Positions 8,540 through 16,526 of a stretch of DNA of 64,000 bases are shown here, piece after piece. The translations under genes were made by a program, and so were the position numbers. The stretch is from an uncultured Poribacteria bacterium (lineage in GTDB: Bacteria; Poribacteria; WGA-4E; WGA-3G): assembly GCA_958295855.1 (NCBI GenBank), contig OY282383.1, forward strand, positions 2,212,481-2,276,480. Direction: 5' to 3'. Numbering within the stretch: position 1 is the stretch's first letter; each line of letters opens with the position of its first letter. The notes below the pieces were generated by a model. The model was not told where the DNA came from, ran no database searches, and saw only the letters and a list, made by a program, of their open reading frames with translations.

Positions 8540-11506
8540 TTATCGAATGATTGCAAACCGCCCGATTTTATTTCCGATAACAGCATTGCTTTCATCTTGT
8601 GCTTCAACATGATAGATATAGACACCACTCGCGAGTGCTTGATTGTAGCGATTGAGAAGCGCGAACTCCGCTGTGCCGCCTTTGTCGCCTTGTGCCAAAC
8701 GTTCATCTGGGTTAAAGCGTGTGGTACTTTCGTGTCTGATTTCCCGTACTAACTCGCCTACCAACGTGTAAACCCGAATCGTACACCGCGGAGGGAGATG
8801 TGTGAAGAAAATCTTATCCGTTCCTTCAGCAGTCACCGCCCTATTCGTAACGAAATAAGGGTTTGGCACGACGCGGATTTTCCCAAGCTCCGCTTCAATG
8901 TTTTCAGCGGCGAGTGTTTCACCTTGTGTTTTCAGCAGAAATTCGTCGCCATCTTGCGGCGCACTGACTCCACCCATTTCAACAGTGAATACATCACCAG
9001 CGGAGATTTCACCGTTGGCATCCCTGATGTAGATGTACCCACCCCGAATGAAAATCCGGAAGAAACCTGGTGTCTCCGCTTGATTATATTCATCACGCCA
9101 GCCTGTGCCGGTCAGAATCGCGTAGCCATCGGCACGCTGGGCGTTGAATTGAATCTCTTCGCCGGTATTTTCGTCGACTACCTTGACATGCGTATCGTCA
9201 ATGAACGTAATTGAGTAGGTATGCGGGCGGTAATAGGTAGCCCAAAAAATGTTTGGCCAGGTGTTTTCACCGGCACCGGGGGATTGAATATCTACCCCCC
9301 ATCCTGTCACTGAGCCTGCTGTCAATTTAACATCGTTAATCGGGTTTTCGGTTGGGCTCCCGTAGGACACGTCAACGCCTATTAACTTCAAGACGATTCC
9401 ATCAAACATCGGAGAGAGTGCCTCAATAGCCTCTCCGTCGCTCGGGTCGTACCAATCAAAGCGCTGCTTTTCCACTACCGTTTGATTTGTTGTCATGTCG
9501 ACAATTTCATAAGCGGGCGGCTGATAACCGGGCCCTGTGATGTATGCACCGGGCCCTATCTGTTTCGCGCCGTGCCAGACAATTTTATATTGATGGCCCG
9601 TCACCTTGTTTGGCGCGAGCACCATCGGTTCAACGGTAACAGTTCCCACTCCTTGTTTTTCGACAGCCGCAGTCGGCTCTTGATATCCGGCAGGTTGGGC
9701 GCGCGGTACAACATGGAGCATCGTTTCAATTTGGCTACTCTCCATCGCGATAAGCCCAGTTTTCGGGTTACCTGTATCGTAAGAGGTAACGGCATAGGTA
9801 TATTGGATGCCGTTGGTCAATCCTTCGTCAGTGTAGAAATTCTTGATGCCTGCATCCTCTCCGAGTGCCATTGAGGGGGTGGAAACGACGCGAAAAATAT
9901 CGCCAGCTACAGGCGGGCCGGAGGGGCCATCTGTAATTTGCACGTACAACCCACCAAAGTAGATGTGCGCTCCGGAACGATAGGTACCGTCGGGATACGG
10001 TTCACTTGTATCAACATCTTTCAGGACAACATACCCCCCGCCATCCGCTGGAAACTCGGCATTATACGGCATAACTTCCCACAACGTTGTATTAATCACC
10101 TCAAAACTTGTGCTGGAATTGAATTTGATTGCATAAACAGCACTCTTGAAGAAATCAGCGAAGTGAGGTTCATCGCCCATGCCTTCAATGGTAGCGTCTG
10201 ACTGTTTACCGACATGCGCCACTGTGAAGAAATTACCGGTTGCACTCGGTTTGTCAAACTCTGCCAGCATCTTCCAATCTTCCATAGGGGCACCAGTGGA
10301 TTTGTCATAGGAGGTATCCTGTCTGTAGACTCTATAGCCCTCAAAAATTTTCTCCGCGTCGGTGGGATCGGCATATTCTTCAATACGTTTACTGACTCCG
10401 CCATCAACCCAGCGTCCTGTACTTTCCCAGACGAGCGTCACCTGCCCATCGGCGGGATAAGCGGTTACCTGCGGTGATGGCGGCGGTGCAGGGGCGATGT
10501 ACGCATCGTCATACAACTTCTGGGCCCAGTCCGAAGAGGCACGCAATCCTTCAAGCCCTTCACCGATAGCCACTGTCATGATGACGGTGAACCCCTCCCC
10601 AGGAGCAAGTGATTCAACCGGCCCGTAGGATTGGATAAAACGTTGGTCGTCGTAATTCGCCGGAAGCGCATCAACACCGGGCGTGCTGATTAACGCGTAC
10701 ATCTCCGCATCCGTCGTCGGGTCGGTGGATATCGTAATTCGTTTATGCGCTGCGAAAGGAATTTTTGTGCTCGCATCTCCTATATAAGCATCAAGTACCC
10801 GCAAACCGATGTATCCAGGTGCCGAAGCATTGGAGAATCCATAAGAGAGGTAACGGTTCGGATGTGCCTCGGGGTTGAGAGCATCAGGTGTCGTATCCAG
10901 TGCAACAAAGTCATCAGCCGAGTAGCTGGCCGTGCCGGTTTCATTGCTAGAGATGTCCACGTCATACCGGAACGCCATAAACACATCGTCGAGCGTCTCA
11001 CCCCCGACGTTTGTGACGTTGTATTGCAAAATAAAGAAATCGTAGAGCGGGGCATAGCTCCATTGGAATCCATTGACTTCCAGCTCTAACCCGAGAATCA
11101 ATCCTTGATTCGCCGCTGGATTCATATCGGTGCATTTGAACATGATTGCTTGGCTCGTCGGTGTTCCTTTTGTCGTCACACCGGGCTTGTTTGAGATAAC
11201 CTCAGGCACATCGTCGGCAGGCCATATTTCACTTTGTCTGCCATCTGAGGTAGAGACACCAACTTCCCCGCCCTTCTTCGCGCCGATCCAGATATTTCCT
11301 TCAAAAATGTAGGAATCGTTTGTCCCCGCAGGCCACCATCCTGAAGGATTCGCGGTGGGGTTGCTAGGATATCCAACGACTGCGGTGTTGTAAACAGCAG
11401 AAGATAGATTCCCGACATCAAACGCCTTCCAATCCACGTCTGCACTCACCGATAGAGCAGCTATTGCAAGAACTGTAGATAGGAGAGTGTATCCTAATAA
11501 TTTCAT
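8540..11506 (-). CDS. Large secreted protein with fibronectin-like and C-terminal FlgD-like domain
   Basis: 988 residues from the ATG at 11506, beginning with a signal peptide (MKLLGYTLLSTVLAIAALSV). The middle is beta-rich and contains fibronectin-III-like stretches (QVTAYPADGQVTLVWESTGR near residue 395; IQYTYAVTSYDTGNPKTG). The last 90 residues form a FlgD-Ig-like domain (RVVPNPY, VYTLVGELVREI, LASGVYIYHVEA), a type often found at the end of type IX-secreted proteins. Adjacency to a PorV-like gene fits an exported, surface-attached protein. No enzyme motif is seen. The frame extends to 11668, but that part is a family-2 repeat (11572-11640) without a signal peptide, so it is excluded. Confidence 0.8.
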   Translation of the reverse strand: MKLLGYTLLSTVLAIAALSVSADVDWKAFDVGNLSSAVYNTAVVGYPSNPTANPSGWWPAGTNDSYIFEGNIWIGAKKGGEVGVSTSDGRQSEIWPADDVPEVISNKPGVTTKGTPTSQAIMFKCTDMNPAANQGLILGLELEVNGFQWSYAPLYDFFILQYNVTNVGGETLDDVFMAFRYDVDISSNETGTASYSADDFVALDTTPDALNPEAHPNRYLSYGFSNASAPGYIGLRVLDAYIGDASTKIPFAAHKRITISTDPTTDAEMYALISTPGVDALPANYDDQRFIQSYGPVESLAPGEGFTVIMTVAIGEGLEGLRASSDWAQKLYDDAYIAPAPPPSPQVTAYPADGQVTLVWESTGRWVDGGVSKRIEEYADPTDAEKIFEGYRVYRQDTSYDKSTGAPMEDWKMLAEFDKPSATGNFFTVAHVGKQSDATIEGMGDEPHFADFFKSAVYAIKFNSSTSFEVINTTLWEVMPYNAEFPADGGGYVVLKDVDTSEPYPDGTYRSGAHIYFGGLYVQITDGPSGPPVAGDIFRVVSTPSMALGEDAGIKNFYTDEGLTNGIQYTYAVTSYDTGNPKTGLIAMESSQIETMLHVVPRAQPAGYQEPTAAVEKQGVGTVTVEPMVLAPNKVTGHQYKIVWHGAKQIGPGAYITGPGYQPPAYEIVDMTTNQTVVEKQRFDWYDPSDGEAIEALSPMFDGIVLKLIGVDVSYGSPTENPINDVKLTAGSVTGWGVDIQSPGAGENTWPNIFWATYYRPHTYSITFIDDTHVKVVDENTGEEIQFNAQRADGYAILTGTGWRDEYNQAETPGFFRIFIRGGYIYIRDANGEISAGDVFTVEMGGVSAPQDGDEFLLKTQGETLAAENIEAELGKIRVVPNPYFVTNRAVTAEGTDKIFFTHLPPRCTIRVYTLVGELVREIRHESTTRFNPDERLAQGDKGGTAEFALLNRYNQALASGVYIYHVEAQDESNAVIGNKIGRFAIIR

Positions 11507-11571
11507 AGTTTTCGTTTTACCTCGTATCCCGCTGGTGAACCGCAGTGTTGTTCTATATCCTTTTTTCGTTA

Positions 11572-11640
11572 TTCCTTGCGGAGTAATGTGCATGCAAGAT
11601 GCGTCTGACAATACTGGGTAGCTCTCGTCAGAGGTTTTTG
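11572..11640. repeat. Family-2 repeat upstream of the secreted-protein gene
   Basis: Ends ATTCCTTGCGGAGTAAT and GTAGCTCTCGTCAGAGGTTT match the family-2 repeat in reverse orientation relative to 1858-1973. It lies in the leader of the gene starting at 11506. Confidence 0.75.
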
Positions 11641-11674
11641 ATGCAAGTCTTGTATGGGGGTGCGTCACCCTGAA

Positions 11675-13438
11675 TTACGGCGTTTCGGTAATTTCAAAAA
11701 CCCGATACCGTCGCTTCTTCCCGTTGCCGATATCCACCTCGCCCTCAATAAACAGGGGATAATCGTAATCTGTCTCTTTGACAGAGAAGAGATATGGAAT
11801 CGCACCTGCTTCACGTGCTGTCTTGGCTTGACTTTTGAAATCTCGAGGCGTTTTCATGTGCTTATTGTAAATCTGGTACGTTGACCGGTCGGCATAGTAC
11901 ATCACATCTAAATGTGCCCCGAAGCGTTCATCGTCAAGAAAAAAGCAGGCATTCTCTGGCAACTCACGTTGCAGGCGTTGCCCACTCGTTTCATACAACG
12001 GAATTCTCTTGTTCCGTTCCGTGACTTGGTACGCCGCGTGCACATAGTGTCCTGCGTAGAACAACGCAATTATGAGTGCCACTGTACGAAGCCCAGGCCA
12101 TATCCATTTTTGCCATGTTCTCCGGCGAATGAGCAGATAGCCTCCAGCGAACAACGCAAGCAGAACGCCAAATCCGATGAGTTGTGCAATAATCCAGAAA
12201 TTTGCATGGACAAAGGGCGCAACCTTTTTTATCCCATCAAACTGGTCGCGGCTGCCGACTAAGGTAAATCCGCCCGGAATGAGGGTAATAGCAAGCATCG
12301 CCGCGCCCCAAATGGCGGTGTAAATCCAATCCTGCCGTTGCCATGCCCGGCTGATGACTGCTGCCAGACAGATTAGCAGTGCTGGGACAGCAATCATTGT
12401 CGCCGATGGCGTTTTCGTTTGTGCAAAGGTATGCGGGACAATCACACCGATGCCCCATGCCAATATGAAAAACTCGGCGAACCGCCTGCGCTTAAACATA
12501 ACAACTATCAGGCACAGGACCACGGCAAGGATGGCGACGTAAAACAACGGGTAGAACAGGCTCATATAGTCAAACAGCTGTCTATCCCACGTTGCACCCC
12601 AACTTTCGACATCCGTGTTGAGATGATCGAGCACCCGCTTGTGCTCCCAGAGGAATTCCTGTGGGTAACGGATGAGGCAGTAGATAACCCACGGTGCAAC
12701 AGTCGCAAGTGCCGCCAGTAGGTGTAAGCCAATGTCACTGAGCCTAACTTTTCGTGGGTGTGCACTCCCGCTAGCGATGTCTAGCAATTTAACCCGCCCT
12801 GCAAGCCACACAACAAACGCAATCCCGAACGCAATCAGCGCGAGATAACTTTTCGACAGATAGGCAATGCCCATCGTGATACCCGATAGGATGTAATGCC
12901 TCCGTTTCCCAGTCCGCACAGCGCGCAGCAACAGCCAACAGGAAACCTCCACCCAGAGGAGCAGCGCGATGTCAATATGATCTGAATAGCGATAGCCGTG
13001 AATAGATTCAAACAGAAACGGGTTGAAGGCGTGGAGGAATGCCGCAATCAGCCCTGCCCGTTTGCCAAAAAGGTCCGCGGCGATGCGAAATGTCAACCAC
13101 GCTGTCACAACGAGACAGATTGCAGATGGCAATCGGAGCGCGAAGGTATTAATGCCGAAAATGAGGTGTGAGAGCCAAATTGTCCACATAGCCACGGGTG
13201 GTTTATGCAGCCAGATATGGTTTTCACTCCATACTTTGTAGTCATAAGGGAGCCACGGTTGATCGTAGAGCGTGAATTTCAACGGATGTTTCGTCAGATT
13301 CCGAGCGACAATCGCGTGAAACCCTTCGTCCCAATAAGTAATCCCACTATGTCCAAGATGCCGCAATACCAAAGCACCGGAGGTAATCAGGATGCAGAGT
13401 AGAAGCCATCGGGCTAAGCGTGATGTGTTGAAATTCAT
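11675..13438 (-). CDS. Membrane glycosyltransferase, ArnT/PMT (GT39/GT83) type
   Basis: 587 residues with about ten or more hydrophobic membrane segments. Family motifs are the acidic pair in the first periplasmic loop (YWDEGFHA, residues about 35-42), the HKPP motif (near residue 78) and a later RYSDH segment. Such enzymes transfer a sugar from a polyprenyl-phosphate donor to lipid A, protein or another acceptor on the periplasmic side. The C-terminal soluble part (from about 470) is not assigned. The ATG at 13438 has no clear Shine-Dalgarno sequence; a TATACT box lies only a few bases upstream, so a leaderless mRNA is possible. Confidence 0.88.
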   Translation of the reverse strand: MNFNTSRLARWLLLCILITSGALVLRHLGHSGITYWDEGFHAIVARNLTKHPLKFTLYDQPWLPYDYKVWSENHIWLHKPPVAMWTIWLSHLIFGINTFALRLPSAICLVVTAWLTFRIAADLFGKRAGLIAAFLHAFNPFLFESIHGYRYSDHIDIALLLWVEVSCWLLLRAVRTGKRRHYILSGITMGIAYLSKSYLALIAFGIAFVVWLAGRVKLLDIASGSAHPRKVRLSDIGLHLLAALATVAPWVIYCLIRYPQEFLWEHKRVLDHLNTDVESWGATWDRQLFDYMSLFYPLFYVAILAVVLCLIVVMFKRRRFAEFFILAWGIGVIVPHTFAQTKTPSATMIAVPALLICLAAVISRAWQRQDWIYTAIWGAAMLAITLIPGGFTLVGSRDQFDGIKKVAPFVHANFWIIAQLIGFGVLLALFAGGYLLIRRRTWQKWIWPGLRTVALIIALFYAGHYVHAAYQVTERNKRIPLYETSGQRLQRELPENACFFLDDERFGAHLDVMYYADRSTYQIYNKHMKTPRDFKSQAKTAREAGAIPYLFSVKETDYDYPLFIEGEVDIGNGKKRRYRVFEITETP

Positions 13439-13454
13439 TAGAGTATAGTGTGTA

Positions 13455-14357
13455 CTACAGGCCAGATTCGTTAATCTTATTGTAGATGTCGGTGCCCATC
13501 TCGACTAATTTTTCGCGGATTTCATCCCAATCGTCTCGGTTGTCTCTGCCTTTGTTAAGGACAGGAAATTTCACTTTTATCTCCTCGGGCGTATTTCTAT
13601 ATTCATAAACGTAGTCTGATTCTGGAAATAACGCCATGATTCTGTCCCTGCGTTCACAGTCGTTGAAGTACAATTGAATATAGCATAGCTGTTTGGTACA
13701 ATAGAGGCAGATTCCGATAGTACGGATATCCTTACGTATCCAACCTTCGTTCCCGATAGTAACAGGATTTCCAGCAAATAGTCCCGCCCTACGGATCGGT
13801 GCCCAGAATTCGCTGTATTCAACGCCAGCTTTCTCAGTTTGGATATCTATTGCGGGTCTAACGATGTGATGATCGGCTTTCTCAGTTTGGATATCTATTG
13901 CGGGTCGACTGTATTCAACGCCGGCTTTCTCAGTTTGGATATCTATTTCGGGTCTAACGATGTGATGAAAGAACAGTTCTTTGTGTGCATTTGCTTGTGC
14001 TTGAATGAGGTACCAGTCTATGCTGCTGTCTTCATTGTGCCGCCTGCACATGACGATCATCAGGTCCTCAAAACTCTCAGCTACCAGCACAGCCACCGTG
14101 GCCTTCTTCACGCGCGCGGAGGCTCCAAGCCTGCTCCAGTGATGCCAATCTGCCTTGCCGAACTGGTTTTCCACCACGAGTGTGCCAGCCTCTCCGACAG
14201 CGACAATGTCCGCTCGGCGCGTACCGACCTTGGATTCTGTCTCCGCGTCTGCAAACTCTCCGACTTTGAGTACATCGAGATTATCAGCAAGATCTGTGGA
14301 GAAATCCTCTTCTCGTTCGTAGATCGATGAAAGTGGTACTGTTTTTTGAAGGTTCAT
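13455..14357 (-). CDS. PD-(D/E)XK nuclease-fold protein, module copy 1
   Basis: 300-residue member of a three-copy tandem family. Residues about 45-75 carry a PD-(D/E)XK-like core: GTRRADIV (Asp) followed by TLVVENQFGKADWHHW, in which the usual ExK is ENQ as in DUF4268-like proteins. The C-terminal part (about 200-300) contains IMALFPESDY and an alpha-helical end. Unlike its paralogues it carries a threefold internal repeat of RPAIDIQTEKA (about residues 134-178). Its start is preceded by GGGGAG and lies 9 nt after the stop of the small ORF 14367-14537, so the two are probably translationally coupled. Role unknown; DNA cleavage or defence is a guess from the fold. Confidence 0.75.
   Translation of the reverse strand: MNLQKTVPLSSIYEREEDFSTDLADNLDVLKVGEFADAETESKVGTRRADIVAVGEAGTLVVENQFGKADWHHWSRLGASARVKKATVAVLVAESFEDLMIVMCRRHNEDSSIDWYLIQAQANAHKELFFHHIVRPEIDIQTEKAGVEYSRPAIDIQTEKADHHIVRPAIDIQTEKAGVEYSEFWAPIRRAGLFAGNPVTIGNEGWIRKDIRTIGICLYCTKQLCYIQLYFNDCERRDRIMALFPESDYVYEYRNTPEEIKVKFPVLNKGRDNRDDWDEIREKLVEMGTDIYNKINESGL
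13822..13960. repeat. Internal threefold repeat in the nuclease-like gene
   Basis: The segment GCTTTCTCAGTTTGGATATC recurs three times (from about 13828, 13878 and 13922) with flanks encoding HHIVRP or GVEYS. Paralogue 15540-16373 has one unit and paralogue 14575-15354 has none. The expansion keeps the frame. Confidence 0.85.
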
Positions 14358-14366
14358 TTGACTCCC

Positions 14367-14537
14367 CTATAGTTTTGTAAAAGGATAATACCCCTGCTTT
14401 GCAGGGGCTGATACCCTTCTTGGCTTTCGCCTCGTCATATCAGGGCCTTCCCAGTCTTCAACAAAAGAGGCAAGACGTGCCCGCATCTCTGCTGCCTGCG
14501 CATCGTCAATGCTGGCTGCTACAATGGCATAATCCAT
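14367..14537 (-). CDS. Small ORF of the two-gene module, copy 1 (palindrome-containing)
   Basis: 56-codon ORF starting MDYAIVAASIDDAQAAEMRA, preceded by AGAGGAAG at normal spacing, with its stop 9 nt before the nuclease-like gene. Compared with copy 2 (15366-15503) its C-terminal part is read in another frame and includes the translation of an inserted 38-bp palindromic element (residues about 41-52, VSAPAKQGYYPF). The conserved N-terminal 28 residues in copies 1 and 2 suggest a real protein; function is unknown, with an antitoxin-like or regulatory role possible. Confidence 0.6.
   Translation of the reverse strand: MDYAIVAASIDDAQAAEMRARLASFVEDWEGPDMTRRKPRRVSAPAKQGYYPFTKL
14381..14418. repeat. 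GTAT-hairpin family element, filled site
   Basis: Exactly 38 bp starting AAGGATAATACCCCTGC and ending CAGGGGCTGATACCCTT. It is present here between GTAA and CTTGGC, whereas the homologous site in copy 2 (15366 region) reads GTAACTTGGC without it. Comparison of the two sites defines the element's ends. Confidence 0.9.
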
Positions 14538-14574
14538 TGGCACTTCCTCTTATGCCTTAGCGTATTCGTGTGTA

Positions 14575-15354
14575 CTACAGGTCAGATTCGTTAATCTTAT
14601 TGCAGATGTCGGTGCCCATCGCGACTAATTCTTCGCGCATTTCATCCCAATCGTCTCGGTCGTTTTTGCCTTTGTCGAGGACAGGAAATTTTACTTTTAT
14701 CTCCTTGGGCGAATCTCTATATTCATAATCGTAGTCTGATTCTGGAAATAACGCCATGATTCTGTCCCTGTGTTCAAAGTCGTTGAAGTACAATTGAATA
14801 TAGCATTGCGAGTTGGTAAGATAGAGGTAGACTTCGATATTACGGATAGCCTTACGTATCCAACCTTCGTTCCTGATAGAAACAGGATTTCCAGCAAATA
14901 GTCCCTCCCTACGGATCGGTGCCCAGAATTCGCTGTATTCAACTGCGGGTCGAACGATGTGATGAAAGGACAGTTCTTCGTGCGCATTTGCTTGTGCTTG
15001 AATGAGGTACCAGTCTATGCTGCTGTCTTCATTGTGCCGCCTGCACGTGTCGATCATCAGTTCCTCAAAACTCTCAGCTACCAGCACAGCCACCGTGGCC
15101 TTCTTCGAGCGCGCGTAGGCTTCAAGTCTGCCCCAGTGATCCCAATCTGCCTTGCCGAACTGGTTTTCCACCACGAGTGTGCCAGTCTCTCCGAAAGCGA
15201 CAATGTCCGCCCGGCGCGTACCGACGTTAGATTCTGTCTCCGCGTCTGCAAACTCTCCGACTTTGAGTACATCGAGATTATCAGCAAGATCTGTGGAGAA
15301 ATCCTCTTCTCGTTCGTAGATCGATGAAAGTGGTACTGTTTTTTGAAGTTTCAT
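14575..15354 (-). CDS. PD-(D/E)XK nuclease-fold protein, module copy 2
   Basis: 259-residue paralogue of copies 1 and 3 with the same order: N-terminal MKLQKTVPLSSIYEREEDFS, the GTRRADIV...VVENQFGKADWDHW core (about 45-75), a middle part with HNEDSSIDWYLIQAQANAHE, and a C-terminal domain with GNPVSIRNEGWIRK and IMALFPESDYDYEY. It lacks the IDIQTEKA repeat entirely (HHIVRPAVEYSEFW). AGAGGAG precedes the ATG, 11 nt after the stop of the small ORF 15366-15503. Family of unknown function; the fold assignment rests on the D...ExQ pattern and is tentative. Confidence 0.75.
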   Translation of the reverse strand: MKLQKTVPLSSIYEREEDFSTDLADNLDVLKVGEFADAETESNVGTRRADIVAFGETGTLVVENQFGKADWDHWGRLEAYARSKKATVAVLVAESFEELMIDTCRRHNEDSSIDWYLIQAQANAHEELSFHHIVRPAVEYSEFWAPIRREGLFAGNPVSIRNEGWIRKAIRNIEVYLYLTNSQCYIQLYFNDFEHRDRIMALFPESDYDYEYRDSPKEIKVKFPVLDKGKNDRDDWDEMREELVAMGTDICNKINESDL

Positions 15355-15365
15355 TTGACTCCTCT

Positions 15366-15503
15366 CTAATTTTGTAACTTGGCTTTCGCCTCGTCATAGT
15401 TGTTATAGGCGTTCATCTCAGGTTCAACAAAAGAGGCAAGACGTGCCCGTATCTCTGCAGCCTGCACTTCGTCAATGCTGGCTGCTACAATGGTATAATC
15501 CAT
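15366..15503 (-). CDS. Small ORF of the two-gene module, copy 2 (no palindrome)
   Basis: 45-codon ORF starting MDYTIVAASIDEVQAAEIRA and ending YDEAKAKLQN. This is the version without the 38-bp palindrome and probably shows the unaltered C-terminus. AGAGGCAG precedes the ATG; the stop is 11 nt before the nuclease-like gene. Function unknown. Conservation of the N-terminus with copy 1 and fixed linkage to the larger gene support a real gene. Confidence 0.65.
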   Translation of the reverse strand: MDYTIVAASIDEVQAAEIRARLASFVEPEMNAYNNYDEAKAKLQN

Positions 15504-15539
15504 TGGCACTGCCTCTTATGCCTTAGCGTATAGTGTGTA

Positions 15540-16373
15540 CTACAGGTCAGATTCGTTAATCTTATTGTAGATGTCGGTGCCCATCTCGACTAATTTTTTG
15601 CGCATTTCATACCAATGGTCTCGGTCTTTCTCGCCTTTGTTGAGGACAGGAAATATCACTGTTTTGTCCCGGGACGTATCCTTATATTTGTAATTGTAGT
15701 CTGATTCTGGAAATAATGCCATGATTCTGTCCCTGTGTTCAACGGCGTTTGGTTCCAGGAACCACAATTCAATAGAGCATTCCACGTCGGTAAGCCGTAG
15801 CCACACTCCTACCTGGCGGATAGGCTTACCCAGCCAACCTTCGTTCAGCCAACGTTTGTTACGGTGAGATACCGGTTTCACAAATAGTTCGCCTAGTTCA
15901 CCTTGGAAGATTGGCTCCCAGAATTCGCTGTATTCAACGTCGGCTTTCTCAGTTTGGATATCTATGGGTCGAACGATGTGATGAAAGGACAGCTCTTCGT
16001 GTGCATTTGCTTGTGCTTGAATGAGGTACCAGTTTATGCTGCTGTCTTCATTGCGCAGACGGCACGTGACTTCCATCAGGTCCTCAAAACTCTCAGCTAC
16101 CAGCGCAGCCACCGTGGCCTCCTTCAAGCGCGCGTAGGCTTCAAGTCTGCCCCAGTGATGCCAATCTGCCTCGCCGAACTGGTTTTCCACCACGAGTGTG
16201 CCAGCCTCTCCGACAGCGACAATGTCCGCTCGGCGCGTACCGACCTTGGATTCTGTCTCCGCGTCTTCAAACTCTCCGACTTCGAGTGCATCGAGATTAT
16301 CAGCAAGATCTGTGGAGAAATCCTCTTCTCGGTTGTAGATCTGTGAAAGTGGTACTGTTTTTTGAAGGTTCAT
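15540..16373 (-). CDS. PD-(D/E)XK nuclease-fold protein, module copy 3
   Basis: 277-residue paralogue. The N-terminal 130 residues are close to copies 1 and 2 (GTRRADIVAVGEAGTLVVEN), while the C-terminal half is clearly diverged (WEPIFQGELGELFVKPVSHR, VGVWLRLTDVECSIELWFLE). It has one copy of the IDIQTEKA segment. The mosaic divergence suggests a conserved catalytic part and a variable target or partner part; that is inference. It is preceded by GGGGAG and the truncated small ORF 16383-16502. Confidence 0.75.
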   Translation of the reverse strand: MNLQKTVPLSQIYNREEDFSTDLADNLDALEVGEFEDAETESKVGTRRADIVAVGEAGTLVVENQFGEADWHHWGRLEAYARLKEATVAALVAESFEDLMEVTCRLRNEDSSINWYLIQAQANAHEELSFHHIVRPIDIQTEKADVEYSEFWEPIFQGELGELFVKPVSHRNKRWLNEGWLGKPIRQVGVWLRLTDVECSIELWFLEPNAVEHRDRIMALFPESDYNYKYKDTSRDKTVIFPVLNKGEKDRDHWYEMRKKLVEMGTDIYNKINESDL

Positions 16374-16382
16374 TTGACTCCC

Positions 16383-16502
16383 CTATAGTTTTGTAAAAGG
16401 ATAATACTCCTGCTTTGCAGGGGCTGATACCCTTCTTGGCTTTCGCCTCGCCATATCAGGGCCTTCCCAGTCTTCAGCAAAAGAGGCAAGACGTGCCCGC
16501 AT
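16383..16502 (-). pseudogene. 5'-truncated small ORF of the two-gene module, copy 3
   Basis: Homology to the small ORF copy 1 runs from its stop to about 16511 and then breaks off next to the end of the TonB receptor gene, removing the first 17 codons. An internal ATG at 16502 leaves a 39-residue ORF (MRARLASFAEDWEGPD...) containing the 38-bp palindrome. It marks the left end of the tandem amplification and is probably a remnant. Confidence 0.65.
16397..16434. repeat. GTAT-hairpin family element (copy in truncated small ORF)
   Basis: Same 38-bp palindrome as 14381-14418 with one base change that breaks one stem pair (ACTCCTGC against GCAGGGG). It sits at the identical site, so insertion preceded duplication or the element was lost from copy 2. 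Confidence 0.9.
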
Positions 16503-16526
16503 CTCTGCGGCACCCCCGTAACAGTC

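Noticed and set aside
8497..8706. N-terminal extension of the PorV-like frame
   Set aside because: It overlaps the end of the upstream secreted-protein gene and lacks a signal peptide; the ATG at 8496 has both a Shine-Dalgarno sequence and a signal peptide.
11507..11668. N-terminal extension of the large secreted protein
   Set aside because: It translates a family-2 repeat and would bury the signal peptide.
13822..13960. Possible CRISPR-like direct repeats
   Set aside because: Repeats are in frame in a protein-coding gene, irregularly spaced and with repeat-derived spacers; no cas genes are present.
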